Of a stretch of 64,000 nucleotides of DNA, positions 24,341 through 32,749 are shown one piece after another; the stretch's first letter is position 1; the number at the start of each line of letters is the position of its first letter. The position numbers and the translations under genes were made by a program. A model generated the notes under the pieces. It worked only from the letters and a program-made list of their open reading frames with translations. It did not search any database and was not told the DNA's origin. Source of the stretch: Gloeocapsopsis dulcis (GTDB lineage: Bacteria; Cyanobacteriota; Cyanobacteriia; Cyanobacteriales; Chroococcidiopsidaceae); assembly GCF_032163395.1 (NCBI RefSeq), contig NZ_CP119968.1, forward strand, positions 3,746,001 to 3,810,000, given 5' to 3'.

Positions 24341-24950
24341 AATTTCTACCTCGAAAACAGGTTAAAAAGCTTATATTGATAGCATCCCCCAAATAAATCG
24401 CTTTGCCCTCCTACGTGTGGACGACGTAGTAGAAGGAGATTTTTAGACATGCTGCTTAATGACTCAGTCTGAGTTACCTGCTACAGGTATATTTTTTTAT
24501 AACTAGGCAATCTCTCAAAAGTATGAAATAGAGAGGAAAGGGTCAAGTTATTGCAAACATGAAGCGTAATATTGCTCGTACAGATAGCTTGCTGTTTATG
24601 AGAAATCATTGTCTATACTCATTACATTAAAAACTTAAGAATTTCAGAAAACCCAAGATATCACAAGCATTTTCCTGGTAGGTGCAAGTAACGGCATATT
24701 AATGACTTTTCATGGATAAAGTCGGAAATTTAATGTGAATAGGACACTTTTTTGTACTTTATTGTTCAAGACAAGTTAATTAATGATTCCTAATATTACC
24801 TAGAGAGACTTGACATAGGGAGATCAATTACACAAAGATAACCAGATAGTGAATAATCACTAAGAAGCAACTTGTCCACAGTAGTAATTGTTTTACACTA
24901 TTTTTATTTACTGTGGTCAATGCTTAATTAGCTACCAAGGAGTTAAATCT
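24341..24950. other. Intergenic region, 610 bases
   Basis: Long AT-rich gap between divergent genes for the pentapeptide protein and the peptidoglycan-binding protein. It contains a short inverted repeat CTACGT (24411-24416)/ACGTAG (24424-24429) just upstream of the pentapeptide gene. I see no convincing gene; a small RNA cannot be excluded. Confidence 0.45.
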
Positions 24951-25781
24951 ATGTGGTGTAGATGGAGCACAACGATCGCAGCTGTCACCTTCGGGGTAAC
25001 AGCTGGCTTAGTCAGTTATGAAATGACTTCTGTTGCTCAGCAACGGTATTACTATACTCCAGGAGAATTTCGTGTTACGTTGCGAGGCTTAGGCTATGAC
25101 ATTCCAGAAGAAGGACCGTTAACTGATGAAGCTACTCGTAATGCAATTCGAGACTTTCAGCAACGATATGGCTTACAAGCTGATGGTATAGCCGGTCCAG
25201 AAACACAGAGTACAGCCGCTGAGCTGATAAGAAATCTGCATGGAAGTTTAAACTTAGTTGTCAATCCTATTCCTCCACTACCGCGAAACCAATTCTATAC
25301 AACGCTCACCGAGTCAGCAGTTGAACAGTTCCAAGAACAAGCTAACCTGGAAACCACTGGAATTGCTAATTTAGAAACTCGTATCAGACTCGACCAAGAA
25401 GCTAGAAGGATTCTCAGCGGGGAAGAACCGACACCAACCCCAACCCCAACTCCAACCCCAGAAACCACACCAACCCCAACCCCAACTCCAACTCCAACCC
25501 CAGAAACCACACCAACCCCAACCCCAACTCCAACTCCAACCCCAGAAACTACACCAACCCCAACCCCAACCCCAACTCCAACCCCAGAAACCACACCAAC
25601 CCCAACCCCAACACCGACTCCAACTCCAACTCCAACCCCAGAAACCACACCAACCCCAACCCCAACACCGACTCCAACACCGACTCCAACTCCAACCCCA
25701 GAAACCACACCAACACCGACTCCAACCCCAACCCCAGAAACCATACCGACCCCAACCCCAACACCGACTCCAACACCGTAA
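24951..25781 (+). CDS. Exported peptidoglycan-binding protein with Thr-Pro repeat tail
   Basis: 276 residues from ATG 24951, preceded by AAGGAG at ideal distance; the frame is open from 24888 but lacks a ribosome site there. After a signal sequence (ending near EMTSVAQQ), residues about 30-92 form a PG_binding_1 domain ([50 protein letters not shown]), and a second, weaker copy follows to about 155. The last 115 residues are TP repeats punctuated by PETTPTP, probably a wall-spanning extended linker. The protein ends inside the repeat, so loss of a C-terminal domain is possible. Confidence 0.83.
   Translation: MWCRWSTTIAAVTFGVTAGLVSYEMTSVAQQRYYYTPGEFRVTLRGLGYDIPEEGPLTDEATRNAIRDFQQRYGLQADGIAGPETQSTAAELIRNLHGSLNLVVNPIPPLPRNQFYTTLTESAVEQFQEQANLETTGIANLETRIRLDQEARRILSGEEPTPTPTPTPTPETTPTPTPTPTPTPETTPTPTPTPTPTPETTPTPTPTPTPTPETTPTPTPTPTPTPTPTPETTPTPTPTPTPTPTPTPTPETTPTPTPTPTPETIPTPTPTPTPTP
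25461..25779 (+). repeat. Thr-Pro minisatellite within the peptidoglycan-binding gene
   Basis: Units beginning GAAACCACACCAACCCC follow one another with lengths of 42, 42, 42, 54, 60 and 36 bases plus a final partial. All lengths are multiples of six, so the Thr-Pro frame is kept. Unequal lengths point to recent slippage or recombination. Confidence 0.85.
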
Positions 25782-25814
25782 GTACGTGAGTAGTGTGACT
25801 CAACTCATGAACAC

Positions 25815-26702
25815 TTACTCTGCTGGATCGGGTAATGGTCTTCCTTGAGGACTGGGTAGCCTAGGACGGCGATCGCCATAGGGCATGGGTATATACTGTA
25901 CGCTAGGACGCCCGCCCTGTGGTTGTGGATACAACTCCATCAAGTTATAAATTGAACGGGGCAAACCTACTGTAATGGGTAGCCCCATTTCTGTTGCTTC
26001 TTCAACCGTAACAGGATAATCGTGGGTCACTCGCCCAGTGGTTAAAGCATCGATGATTTTCTCAATGTTTTCTGGTGCAATTTTTTGTTCTGGGATATCG
26101 TCTTTTAACAACGTACGCACAAAGCGTTGTACTTGCGCGATCGCTTTACGCGATAAATCTGCCATGATCAAGGTTTGATCGTCTACATCGCCAACTGGCT
26201 TATCTTCTACTACTTTGATAATGCTTGCTGCTGGAAAGTTACCCAGTTGAGGGTCAACAGGTCCTAAAACCGCGTTGGCATCCATGACAATTTCATCGGA
26301 TGCTAGTGCTAACATTGTACCGCCACTCATAGCATAGTGCGGGATGAAGACAGTTACTTTGGCGGGGTGGCGAATCAAGGCTCTAGCGATTTGTTCAGTT
26401 GCTAAAACTAATCCCCCAGGCGTGTGTAAAATCAAATCGATTGGTACATTCGGTGGAGTCAGACGAATTGCCCGTAGTACTTGTTCTGAATCTTCAATAC
26501 TGATGTAACGCGAGATCGGAATTCCAAGTAAACTCAGCGACTCTTGCCGATGAATGAGTAAGATAATTCTACTATTACGCCCACGCTCAAATTCTTGTAA
26601 TGCGCGAATGCGGCGGGCTTCCGTCTGACGGCGTTGCCATACAGGTTGCAGCGAAGAGAGAAAAAGGAAAACCCAAAATAAGTCAAAGAAACTAAAGCTC
26701 AT
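25815..26702 (-). CDS. Membrane-anchored ClpP-fold serine protease (SDH/SppA-like)
   Basis: 295 residues from ATG. An N-terminal membrane helix (about 5-20) precedes a cytoplasmic-like basic stretch, then a ClpP/crotonase fold with DLILHTPGGLV (90-99), the catalytic Ser126 in YAMSGGTML and VLGPVDPQLGNFP. The order matches the serine dehydrogenase proteinase (SDH) family. It may degrade or clip membrane proteins; targets are unknown. The C-terminal 40 residues are Pro/Arg-rich. It converges with the repeat-tailed gene. Confidence 0.88.
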   Translation of the reverse strand: MSFSFFDLFWVFLFLSSLQPVWQRRQTEARRIRALQEFERGRNSRIILLIHRQESLSLLGIPISRYISIEDSEQVLRAIRLTPPNVPIDLILHTPGGLVLATEQIARALIRHPAKVTVFIPHYAMSGGTMLALASDEIVMDANAVLGPVDPQLGNFPAASIIKVVEDKPVGDVDDQTLIMADLSRKAIAQVQRFVRTLLKDDIPEQKIAPENIEKIIDALTTGRVTHDYPVTVEEATEMGLPITVGLPRSIYNLMELYPQPQGGRPSVQYIPMPYGDRRPRLPSPQGRPLPDPAE

Positions 26703-26871
26703 AGAAGTATTAGCTCATGAAAAGTTGTTCTCTGTACTTGTTTCAATTTACTAGAAAGACAACAGTTTCAAATGAAGAGGCACCGAAGGTCTATCCACAG
26801 AGTTAGAAGTATCGTATTAACCAATACAAGCGCGATCTTGTTGTTAGGCTCTAAACTCAAGAATGTCACTC

Positions 26872-26900
26872 TTGACAAGACAATGCAAGCGCATTACCTT
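26872..26900 (+). promoter_or_regulatory. Promoter/operator of the PrlF-YhaV operon
   Basis: TTGACA (26872-26877) stands 17 bases before TACCTT (26895-26900), 36 bases upstream of the antitoxin ATG. A TCAAGA/TCTTGA inverted repeat (26857-26875) overlaps the -35, a reasonable operator for autoregulation. Confidence 0.5.
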
Positions 26901-26935
26901 GAAAATAGGTTTAACTAACAAGTTTAGAGGTCGGT

Positions 26936-27268
26936 ATGGCTGTAACACCAGCCCCTTGCTCAGAATCTACTCTTACTGATCGTTATCAGACTACAGTCCC
27001 TGAACCCGTTCGCAAAGCTCTTGGGTTGAATAAGCGTGATAAAATCTGCTATACTATCCAGCCTGACGGTCAAGTAGTGATTTCTCGCGTAGACAAGACA
27101 GAGAGCGATCCGATACTGGGGCAGTTTCTGAATTTTCTTGCACGAGATCTCGAAAAGAATCCTCAGCATTTACAAGCGATTAGCTCTGATTTAGTAAGCC
27201 GTGTTCAATCCTTGGTTGCTGAAGTTGATCTCGATCTTGATGCACCACTCTCCGACGAGGATGAATGA
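26936..27268 (+). CDS. prlF: PrlF (SohA)-type antitoxin
   Basis: 110 residues from ATG. The N-terminal half is a swapped-hairpin AbrB/MazE DNA-binding domain: ESTLTDRYQTTVPEPVRKALGLNKRDKICYTIQPDGQVVISR. The C-terminal half (DPILGQFLNFLARDLEKNPQHLQAISSDLVSRVQSL) is the toxin-binding part seen in PrlF. The stop overlaps the toxin start by four bases (ATGA), giving coupled synthesis with antitoxin first. It should repress its own operon with the toxin. Confidence 0.9.
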   Translation: MAVTPAPCSESTLTDRYQTTVPEPVRKALGLNKRDKICYTIQPDGQVVISRVDKTESDPILGQFLNFLARDLEKNPQHLQAISSDLVSRVQSLVAEVDLDLDAPLSDEDE

Positions 27269-27768
27269 GTTTGTCTGTAAATCAGCCGTTAATGATTAAT
27301 GGGTGGAACATATTTGCTCATCCTCTTTTCCTTAACCAGTTTGAAGAACTTCTGACACAGGTTGAAAATTTGCGTCAGAAGTATCCTAAAGACTATAAGA
27401 AAAAAAACGCCACAAAGCGTCTAGCTGCTATAGCAAAGCTGGCATTTGATGTGATTCCTCAAGATCCAACACGCAGCGATTATTGCCAAGGTATTACGCT
27501 TGGAAATGAGTACAAACACTGGTTTAGAGCTAAGTTTTTTCAGCAGTACCGACTATTTTTTCGATATCATCAAGAGAGTAAAATTATTGTTTTCGTCTGG
27601 GTCAACGATGAGAACTCTAAGCGAGCCTATGACAGTAACACAGACGCTTATCGAGTTTTTAAGAAAATGCTTGAAAATGGCAACCCTTCAGACGATTGGA
27701 ATGATTTACTCAAAGAGGCAAAAGGTGAAATTAATCGTTTAGAGCAAGCAGTCAAAGTAGAAATTTAA
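27265..27768 (+). CDS. yhaV: YhaV-type toxin
   Basis: 167 residues from ATG overlapping the prlF stop. Family features: INGWNIFAHPLFLNQFEELLTQVENLRQKYPKDYKKKNATKRLAAIAKLAFDVIPQDPTRSDYCQGITLG, then HWFRAKFFQQYRLFFRYHQESKIIVFVWVNDENSKRAYDSNTDAYRVFKKML. YhaV is a RelE-superfamily ribosome-dependent or ribosome-associated RNase. Length and motifs are complete, so the pair is probably functional. A hairpin terminator follows directly. Confidence 0.92.
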   Translation: MSLSVNQPLMINGWNIFAHPLFLNQFEELLTQVENLRQKYPKDYKKKNATKRLAAIAKLAFDVIPQDPTRSDYCQGITLGNEYKHWFRAKFFQQYRLFFRYHQESKIIVFVWVNDENSKRAYDSNTDAYRVFKKMLENGNPSDDWNDLLKEAKGEINRLEQAVKVEI

Positions 27769-27778
27769 GACGTCTTTT

Positions 27779-27814
27779 GGGCAATCTCAGGGATCAAGAT
27801 CGCCCAGTTTTTTT
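27779..27814 (+). terminator. Rho-independent terminator after yhaV
   Basis: GGGCAATCT (27779-27787) pairs with AGATCGCCC (27797-27805) with one mismatch, followed by AGTTTTTTT. It ends the toxin-antitoxin operon before the convergent malic enzyme gene. Confidence 0.8.
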
Positions 27815-27833
27815 GTGAAACTGACGATTAAAG

Positions 27834-29225
27834 TCAGCTACGCGCAATACCTTCTTGACGGGCGGCGCGTTGTACTGCATTAGCTACTGCTGTGGCAACT
27901 CGTTTATCAAACACCGAAGGAATAATGTGTTCGCGGTGAAGTTCCGCTGGTGATACAAGTTCAGCGATCGCGTGTGCCGCCTCTAAGTACATTGTGGTTG
28001 TAATGGTCGCTGCCCGACAATCTAAAGCGCCACGAAACACACCAGGAAAAGCTAAAACGTTATTGATTTGATTTGGGTAGTCACTGCGTCCCGTAGCCAT
28101 AACAGCAACATCATTTGTCACCAATTCCGGTTGAATTTCGGGGATTGGATTTGCCATCGCAAACACAATCGGATCGTGTGCCATTGAACGCACCATTTCT
28201 GGAGTTACGACACCTGGGGCGCTGACACCGATGAAAACATCTGCTTCTTTGAGTGCATCGGCTAAAGAACCAAGTGTTTCTACGGCAAATTCACGCTTTT
28301 GCTCAGTCATATCAGCGCGTTGTAGTGAAAGAATGCCTTTAGAGTCACACATCAAGATAATTTCTGCCCCAGCTTTACGCAATAAACGCGCGATCGCAAC
28401 TCCTGCAGCCCCCGCACCATTAATCACAATGCGGATTTCGTTCATTGATTTATCCACTAACTTGAGCGAATTAATCAATGCCGCTAAAGTCACAATGGCT
28501 GTTCCATGCTGGTCATCATGAAATATGGGAATATCTAATTCTTGGCGCAGTCTACTTTCAATTTCAAAGCAACGCGGTGCAGCGATATCTTCTAAATTTA
28601 CACCCCCAAATACCGGAGCAATTTGTTTTACGGTTTCCACAATCGTATCGGTATCTTGACTCGTCAGGCAGATAGGAAACGCATCAAGCCCAGCAAATTC
28701 CTTGAATAGCATTGCTTTGCCTTCCATTACAGGTAAAGCTGCCGCTGGACCAAGATTACCTAACCCTAGTACCGCACTCCCGTCTGTAACAATTGCTACA
28801 GTATTTTGTTTAATTGTTAAGTGATAAACTTGTTCGGGATCTTGCGCGATCGCGGTACAAATGCGACCTACTCCAGGCGTATACGCCATCGCTAGATCGG
28901 AAACGCTGTTTAAGGCAATTTTGCTCGTAACGCTAATTTTGCCACCACGATGTAAGTTAAATGTGCGGTCATAGACATCTATCACCTTGATATCAGGCAA
29001 GGCTTTCACCGCTTGTACAATTGTTTCGGCGTGTTCGGTACTCGCCGCATCGACAGTGATATCGCGAATAGAAATATGACGAGTTTGCTCAATTAAATCA
29101 ATTTGACCGAGATTACCACCACTGTTCGCGATCGCGTGTGTCACACTCGCCAACATACCCACACGATTGGGAATTTGCAACCGCAGCGTTAAACTAAAGC
29201 TCGAATTTGGAGTTAGGTTTACCAT
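27834..29225 (-). CDS. Malic enzyme with N-terminal ACT domain
   Basis: 463 residues from ATG. An ACT domain (about 10-85: LRLQIPNRVGMLASVTHAIANSGGNLGQIDLIE) precedes the malic enzyme N-domain with the catalytic Tyr in AMAYTPGVGRIC, the Lys in MEGKAMLFKEF and the metal-site residues NLEDIAAPRCFEIE and IPIFHDDQHGTAIV. The NAD(P) domain has INGAGAAGVAIARLL. It oxidatively decarboxylates malate to pyruvate. The ACT domain suggests allosteric control by an amino acid or similar small ligand; this architecture is common in cyanobacteria. NAD versus NADP preference cannot be decided here. Confidence 0.93.
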   Translation of the reverse strand: MVNLTPNSSFSLTLRLQIPNRVGMLASVTHAIANSGGNLGQIDLIEQTRHISIRDITVDAASTEHAETIVQAVKALPDIKVIDVYDRTFNLHRGGKISVTSKIALNSVSDLAMAYTPGVGRICTAIAQDPEQVYHLTIKQNTVAIVTDGSAVLGLGNLGPAAALPVMEGKAMLFKEFAGLDAFPICLTSQDTDTIVETVKQIAPVFGGVNLEDIAAPRCFEIESRLRQELDIPIFHDDQHGTAIVTLAALINSLKLVDKSMNEIRIVINGAGAAGVAIARLLRKAGAEIILMCDSKGILSLQRADMTEQKREFAVETLGSLADALKEADVFIGVSAPGVVTPEMVRSMAHDPIVFAMANPIPEIQPELVTNDVAVMATGRSDYPNQINNVLAFPGVFRGALDCRAATITTTMYLEAAHAIAELVSPAELHREHIIPSVFDKRVATAVANAVQRAARQEGIARS

Positions 29226-29303
29226 GTGCTCTCTACGCGATCCTGTAAATCAACTGATATAGCTCAGTTCACCTCAAATTGCCATATCTTAGCAATCTAA
29301 ATA

Positions 29304-30655
29304 GTTTGACATCCTCTCCGGAATAAATGCGCGGAGATTCCCAAATCTCACGATTTGAGTTTCTGTTTCTTTCCTTTACGGGTTTTGCTTATGCACGCCC
29401 CTTCGGGTCTACGCAACTGCCTAATATACTTATGCCTATCAGGTCTTATGTTCGCTCCACAGACTTCATCGACGTTGCCATCGACTACGGCAAGCCCTGC
29501 CGCAAGTATGTTTTGTGCTGCGTTGACATCGCGGTCATGGTGCATCCCGCAGTGGGGACAAGTCCACTCCCGAATACTCAACGGCAGCTTATCAACAACT
29601 TGACCGCAGTTACCACAGCGTTTAGAACTGGGGAACCAACGGTCAATCTTCACCAGCATTCGACCGTACCACTGGCATTTGTATTCGAGTTGACGCACCA
29701 ACTCACCCCAAGCCGCATCACTAATAGAGCGTGCCAGCTTGCGGTTCTTAACCATGTTCCGCACCGCCAAATCCTCAACTGCTATCGTTTGATTTTCACG
29801 TACTAGTTGAGTTGTCAGCTGATGCAAGAAGTCTTTGCGGGCATTGGTGATTTGAGATTGCACTTTGGCAACCTTGCCCCTTGCTTTTTCTCGGTTGCTC
29901 GATCCTTTTTGACAGCGACTAAGCGCCTTTTGAACTCGCCTAAGTTTGTGACCCAACCGTTCAAAATGCTTGGGATTGGCTACTTTTTCCCCATTACTGG
30001 TAGTAATCAGACTGGTGATGCCAGCATCGAGTCCAATTTGCTTGTTAGCTACTGGCAGTGGTTGAATTGTGGAGTCTTCTACCAGCAACGAGACAAACCA
30101 CCTTCCCGCAGCATCCAACCGTACTGTAATCGTAGTCGGGGTACACCCATCTGGCAGCATCCGGCTCCAGATTATATTCAGAGGTTGGATACATTTTGCC
30201 AACCATACTTGCCCGTCCTTCCATCTAAATGCCGAACGAGTGAACTCAGCACTACCACCACTACGCTTTTTTTTGAACCGAGGATACTTAGCTCGTTTTG
30301 CAAAGAAGTTACCGAACGCGGTTTGCAGATGTCGCAAGGTCTGTTGCAACGGTACGCAGCTGACTTCGTTGAGAAATTCCAAGCCCTCTTGCTGCTTCCA
30401 AGTTGTCAGCAGTGCTGAAGTCTGTCCGTAGTTGATACTCTCCTGTCGTTCTTCCCATGCCTCTCTACGTGCTACCAACGCTTTATTAAACACCAATCGC
30501 ACACAACCCAATGTGCGGCGCAAGAGTGTTTCTTGCTCCGGTGTCGGGGTAACCCTGTAGCGATAGGCACGTTGAACCATGTCTTCAATTATACCACAAA
30601 GCCTGTCAAGCTATACGGAGGTGATTGGCTCCTCCTCTCCTTAAACAGAGAGAGG
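29304..30655 (-). mobile_element. IS200/IS605-like element carrying only tnpB
   Basis: A solitary tnpB gene is bounded on its 3' side by a hairpin TCTCCG (29315-29320)/CGGAGA (29332-29337) preceded by TTTGACATCC, as in right ends of such elements. On its 5' side lies another hairpin, CCTCTC (30634-30639)/GAGAGG (30650-30655). No tnpA is present. The exact ends are uncertain; the limits given are the hairpins. Confidence 0.6.
29348..30580 (-). CDS. tnpB: TnpB, RNA-guided endonuclease of IS200/IS605 type
   Basis: 410 residues from ATG. After the N-terminal wedge region (YRYRVTPTPEQETLLRRTLGCVRLVFNKAL), the RuvC-like nuclease residues are Asp in IGLDAGI (about 183), Glu in IAVEDLAV (about 268) and Asp in HDRDVNAAQNI (about 350). 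The zinc ribbon CGNCG...CPHCG lies between the last two. TnpB proteins cut DNA guided by an omega-RNA made from the 3' end of the gene and the element's right end. All key residues are present, so activity is plausible even without a transposase partner. A TATAAT box sits 13 bases before the start codon. Confidence 0.92.
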   Translation of the reverse strand: MVQRAYRYRVTPTPEQETLLRRTLGCVRLVFNKALVARREAWEERQESINYGQTSALLTTWKQQEGLEFLNEVSCVPLQQTLRHLQTAFGNFFAKRAKYPRFKKKRSGGSAEFTRSAFRWKDGQVWLAKCIQPLNIIWSRMLPDGCTPTTITVRLDAAGRWFVSLLVEDSTIQPLPVANKQIGLDAGITSLITTSNGEKVANPKHFERLGHKLRRVQKALSRCQKGSSNREKARGKVAKVQSQITNARKDFLHQLTTQLVRENQTIAVEDLAVRNMVKNRKLARSISDAAWGELVRQLEYKCQWYGRMLVKIDRWFPSSKRCGNCGQVVDKLPLSIREWTCPHCGMHHDRDVNAAQNILAAGLAVVDGNVDEVCGANIRPDRHKYIRQLRRPEGACISKTRKGKKQKLKS

Positions 30656-30840
30656 TTTCCACCAATCAATTAATTGATAAGCTCAGCGAATGAACACAGC
30701 TAAACAAACAAAGTCCACGACCGTGAACTTACTAATATAAAGTCTTGTCTTAGTATACGCTCCTCACACTTTGCTTGGATAGCTCTGACTTCAGATGAAG
30801 GGCATTTGCGATTTGTGCTCAGTTGGATTTTTGTCTAAAT

Positions 30841-31512
30841 TTAGACCATTTCTGCTAGTTGATTGTTCAGGGCTGCGAGATCGATTTTGTAACGTTGAAA
30901 CAGGTCAGTTAGAGTAGTCTTATCTGTTTCAGCCAGTCGAACTAAAGCCCACAATAAGTGTTCAGTCCCAATTGACTTTTTATTTTGAAGCCGAACAACT
31001 TGCAAGGCAAGCGCTAGTACGAACTTACTCTGTGGACTGAATCTTAGATTCTCACGGGATTCGAAAGAATGTTCATTGGTTTCGATGTCTACCTTCACAC
31101 CAACGGCTCGAAGTAAACGAGCAGCAGTTGTAGTCGGATCAGCTAACAAGCCAACTAGCAGATGTTCTGGTTCGACTTGCAAGTTCTGCAACCGTACTGC
31201 CTCATTTTGAGCAAACTTGATTGCATGGATTGCCTGTTCCGTGAACCGCTCGAAACCAAAATCGAAACCAAAGAAATTTTTGACTCGCTCAACTAGTGTT
31301 TGCATAGAGTGCTTTGCCTCTGCCTCATAAATGAAAACGTCTTCAATTGCGACATCGAACAGGCTAGCAATTTTGAAAGCCATATCCAGGCTAGGGTCAA
31401 ACTTACCAGATTCAAACCCATTTACCGCCTGACGACTAACTCCTAATTCTCTTGCAAGATCAGACTGTGACCATTGGTGCAGCTGTCGAAGTTCTTTCAG
31501 TCGGTTTTTCAT
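30841..31512 (-). CDS. XRE-type HTH regulator fused to a Clp N-terminal (ClpN) domain
   Basis: 223 residues from ATG. Residues 1-65 form a Cro/CI-type HTH (MKNRLKELRQLHQWSQSDLARELGVSRQAVNGFESGKFDPSL). From about 88 to 220 comes a double ClpN repeat (FERFTEQAIHAIKFAQNEAVRLQNLQVEPEHLLVGLLADP and SPQSKFVLALALQVVRLQNKKSIGTEHLLWALVRL), the adaptor-binding domain of ClpA/ClpC. No ATPase is present. This could link transcription to Clp adaptors or substrates. Inverted TGTCAAG/CTTGACA repeats lie in its promoter, suggesting autoregulation. Confidence 0.87.
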   Translation of the reverse strand: MKNRLKELRQLHQWSQSDLARELGVSRQAVNGFESGKFDPSLDMAFKIASLFDVAIEDVFIYEAEAKHSMQTLVERVKNFFGFDFGFERFTEQAIHAIKFAQNEAVRLQNLQVEPEHLLVGLLADPTTTAARLLRAVGVKVDIETNEHSFESRENLRFSPQSKFVLALALQVVRLQNKKSIGTEHLLWALVRLAETDKTTLTDLFQRYKIDLAALNNQLAEMV

Positions 31513-31526
31513 GGCTTTACCTGCCT

Positions 31527-31580
31527 TGTCAAGTAATACTTTACATTAATCGAGAAGTAGGTGTCAAGTGTAGCTTGACA
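31527..31580 (-). promoter_or_regulatory. TGTCAAG operator-like repeats upstream of the HTH-ClpN gene
   Basis: TGTCAAG occurs at 31527-31533 and 31562-31568; the second copy faces CTTGACA at 31574-31580 over a 5-base spacer, a perfect 7-base inverted repeat. All lie 15-70 bases upstream of the HTH gene start. Confidence 0.55.
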
Positions 31581-31749
31581 AATTTGGTTTATGTATAGTG
31601 TTCGTAGTAGTGAAGAATTTGGTTTCAGATACGGCATAGCATTGTATCGCTAAGCTTTATTAAGTAGCGATCGCTTCTTTTTCAGTATGAATTCGCATCC
31701 TAAGCTTTGGGCACAAAAGCAAAGAATGACATAACTTGAATTTTTGTCT

Positions 31750-32601
31750 TTACCGCTTACTCGGAATAACGTACCGCATTCCACCTTTGCTACTGACCGT
31801 ATCACCTTTGTAACGAGGAATGATATGAATACTGGTATGCATCATATTTTGCCCTGCATCTCGATTGATATTTATGCCTACATTAAAACCGTCCGGAGCA
31901 AATTCTTTACTGAGGATTTCTTGGACTTTATTCACCATCAGCCAGCAAGCTGCTTGTTCTTTAAATGGGAGCTGAAAATAGTTGCCAACATGCCGTTTTG
32001 GAATAACTAAAGCATGACCTTTATTAGCAGGATAGCCGTCGAATATAGCATAGGCTGTTGCAGATTCAGTAAGCAAACTTAGCTTTTGATATGGGTTACA
32101 AAATAGGCAACCGCTAGCTGTTTTTCTTATGTGATTATAATGCGAATATTCATATACTTCACAATAATCATCTAGATTAACTGACTTGAAAGGAAGTTTA
32201 ACAATACATTGATATGTTTGCTGTTTATGAACATAATGTTCTCGAAATCCTTCCTTTTTTAGATCTCTTCTCACAGCATAATAAGCTTTGCCTCCTGGTT
32301 TTAATAAATGAGAAACTTCCATAAGAATATTTGCTTGTTCTTCAGGAAACAAAACATTTAAGACATAAAAGCAAAGTATGGTATCAAATTTTTCTTGAGG
32401 GTAATGAGGGAAGTAATAAGGGTCATATCCTGTAATGTCAAAACCTTTTTGCTGCAATAGCTTGACATCATTACCAAAGCCACAACCAAAATCTAAGATT
32501 TTGCCCTTAAGTAGATTATTGTTTAAGAGAAACTTGGCAGGAAAGGATAGATATATTCTTTCTATGGCTGTGAGATGGCTGAATTTGTTTTGTTGCTTCA
32601 T
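31750..32601 (-). CDS. Fusion of class I methyltransferase and HIT-family domain
   Basis: 283 residues from ATG. The N-terminal domain has SAM motif I GKILDFGCGFGNDV (about 33-46) and FDTILCFYVLNVLFPEE. The C-terminal HIT domain begins near CLFCNPYQK (about 164), with AFDGYPANKGHALVIPKRHV and NVGININRDAGQN. The histidine triad normally reads HxHxH; here it is H255-T-S257-I-H259, with serine where the nucleophilic middle histidine should be. Methyltransferase-HIT fusions are known, acting on uncertain substrates. With Ser257 the nucleotide-hydrolase chemistry is doubtful, so the domain may only bind nucleotide. Confidence 0.87.
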   Translation of the reverse strand: MKQQNKFSHLTAIERIYLSFPAKFLLNNNLLKGKILDFGCGFGNDVKLLQQKGFDITGYDPYYFPHYPQEKFDTILCFYVLNVLFPEEQANILMEVSHLLKPGGKAYYAVRRDLKKEGFREHYVHKQQTYQCIVKLPFKSVNLDDYCEVYEYSHYNHIRKTASGCLFCNPYQKLSLLTESATAYAIFDGYPANKGHALVIPKRHVGNYFQLPFKEQAACWLMVNKVQEILSKEFAPDGFNVGININRDAGQNMMHTSIHIIPRYKGDTVSSKGGMRYVIPSKR

Positions 32602-32749
32602 GAAATTTTAGATGGGCAGGCAGGATGCCTACCCCAATATCAAGTTAATACTAATTTCCTGAAACAACTGAAACCAACCGCAAAACTACTGACTATAAAC
32701 TACCCATAAGCTCAGCAAAAATATTGATAAGTAATCAAGTTTTTTATCC

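Noticed and set aside
25295-25803. Antisense Gly-Val and Leu-Gly-rich reading frames across the Thr-Pro repeat
   Set aside because: They are the complement of a low-complexity repeat and have no start context or domain.
29327-30431. Several long plus-strand frames opposite tnpB
   Set aside because: They are shadows of the tnpB coding strand with no recognisable protein features.
30580-30615. TTGACA and TATAAT upstream of tnpB as a full sigma-70 promoter
   Set aside because: The two boxes are only 10 bp apart, too close for a normal promoter; only the -10 is kept as a note.
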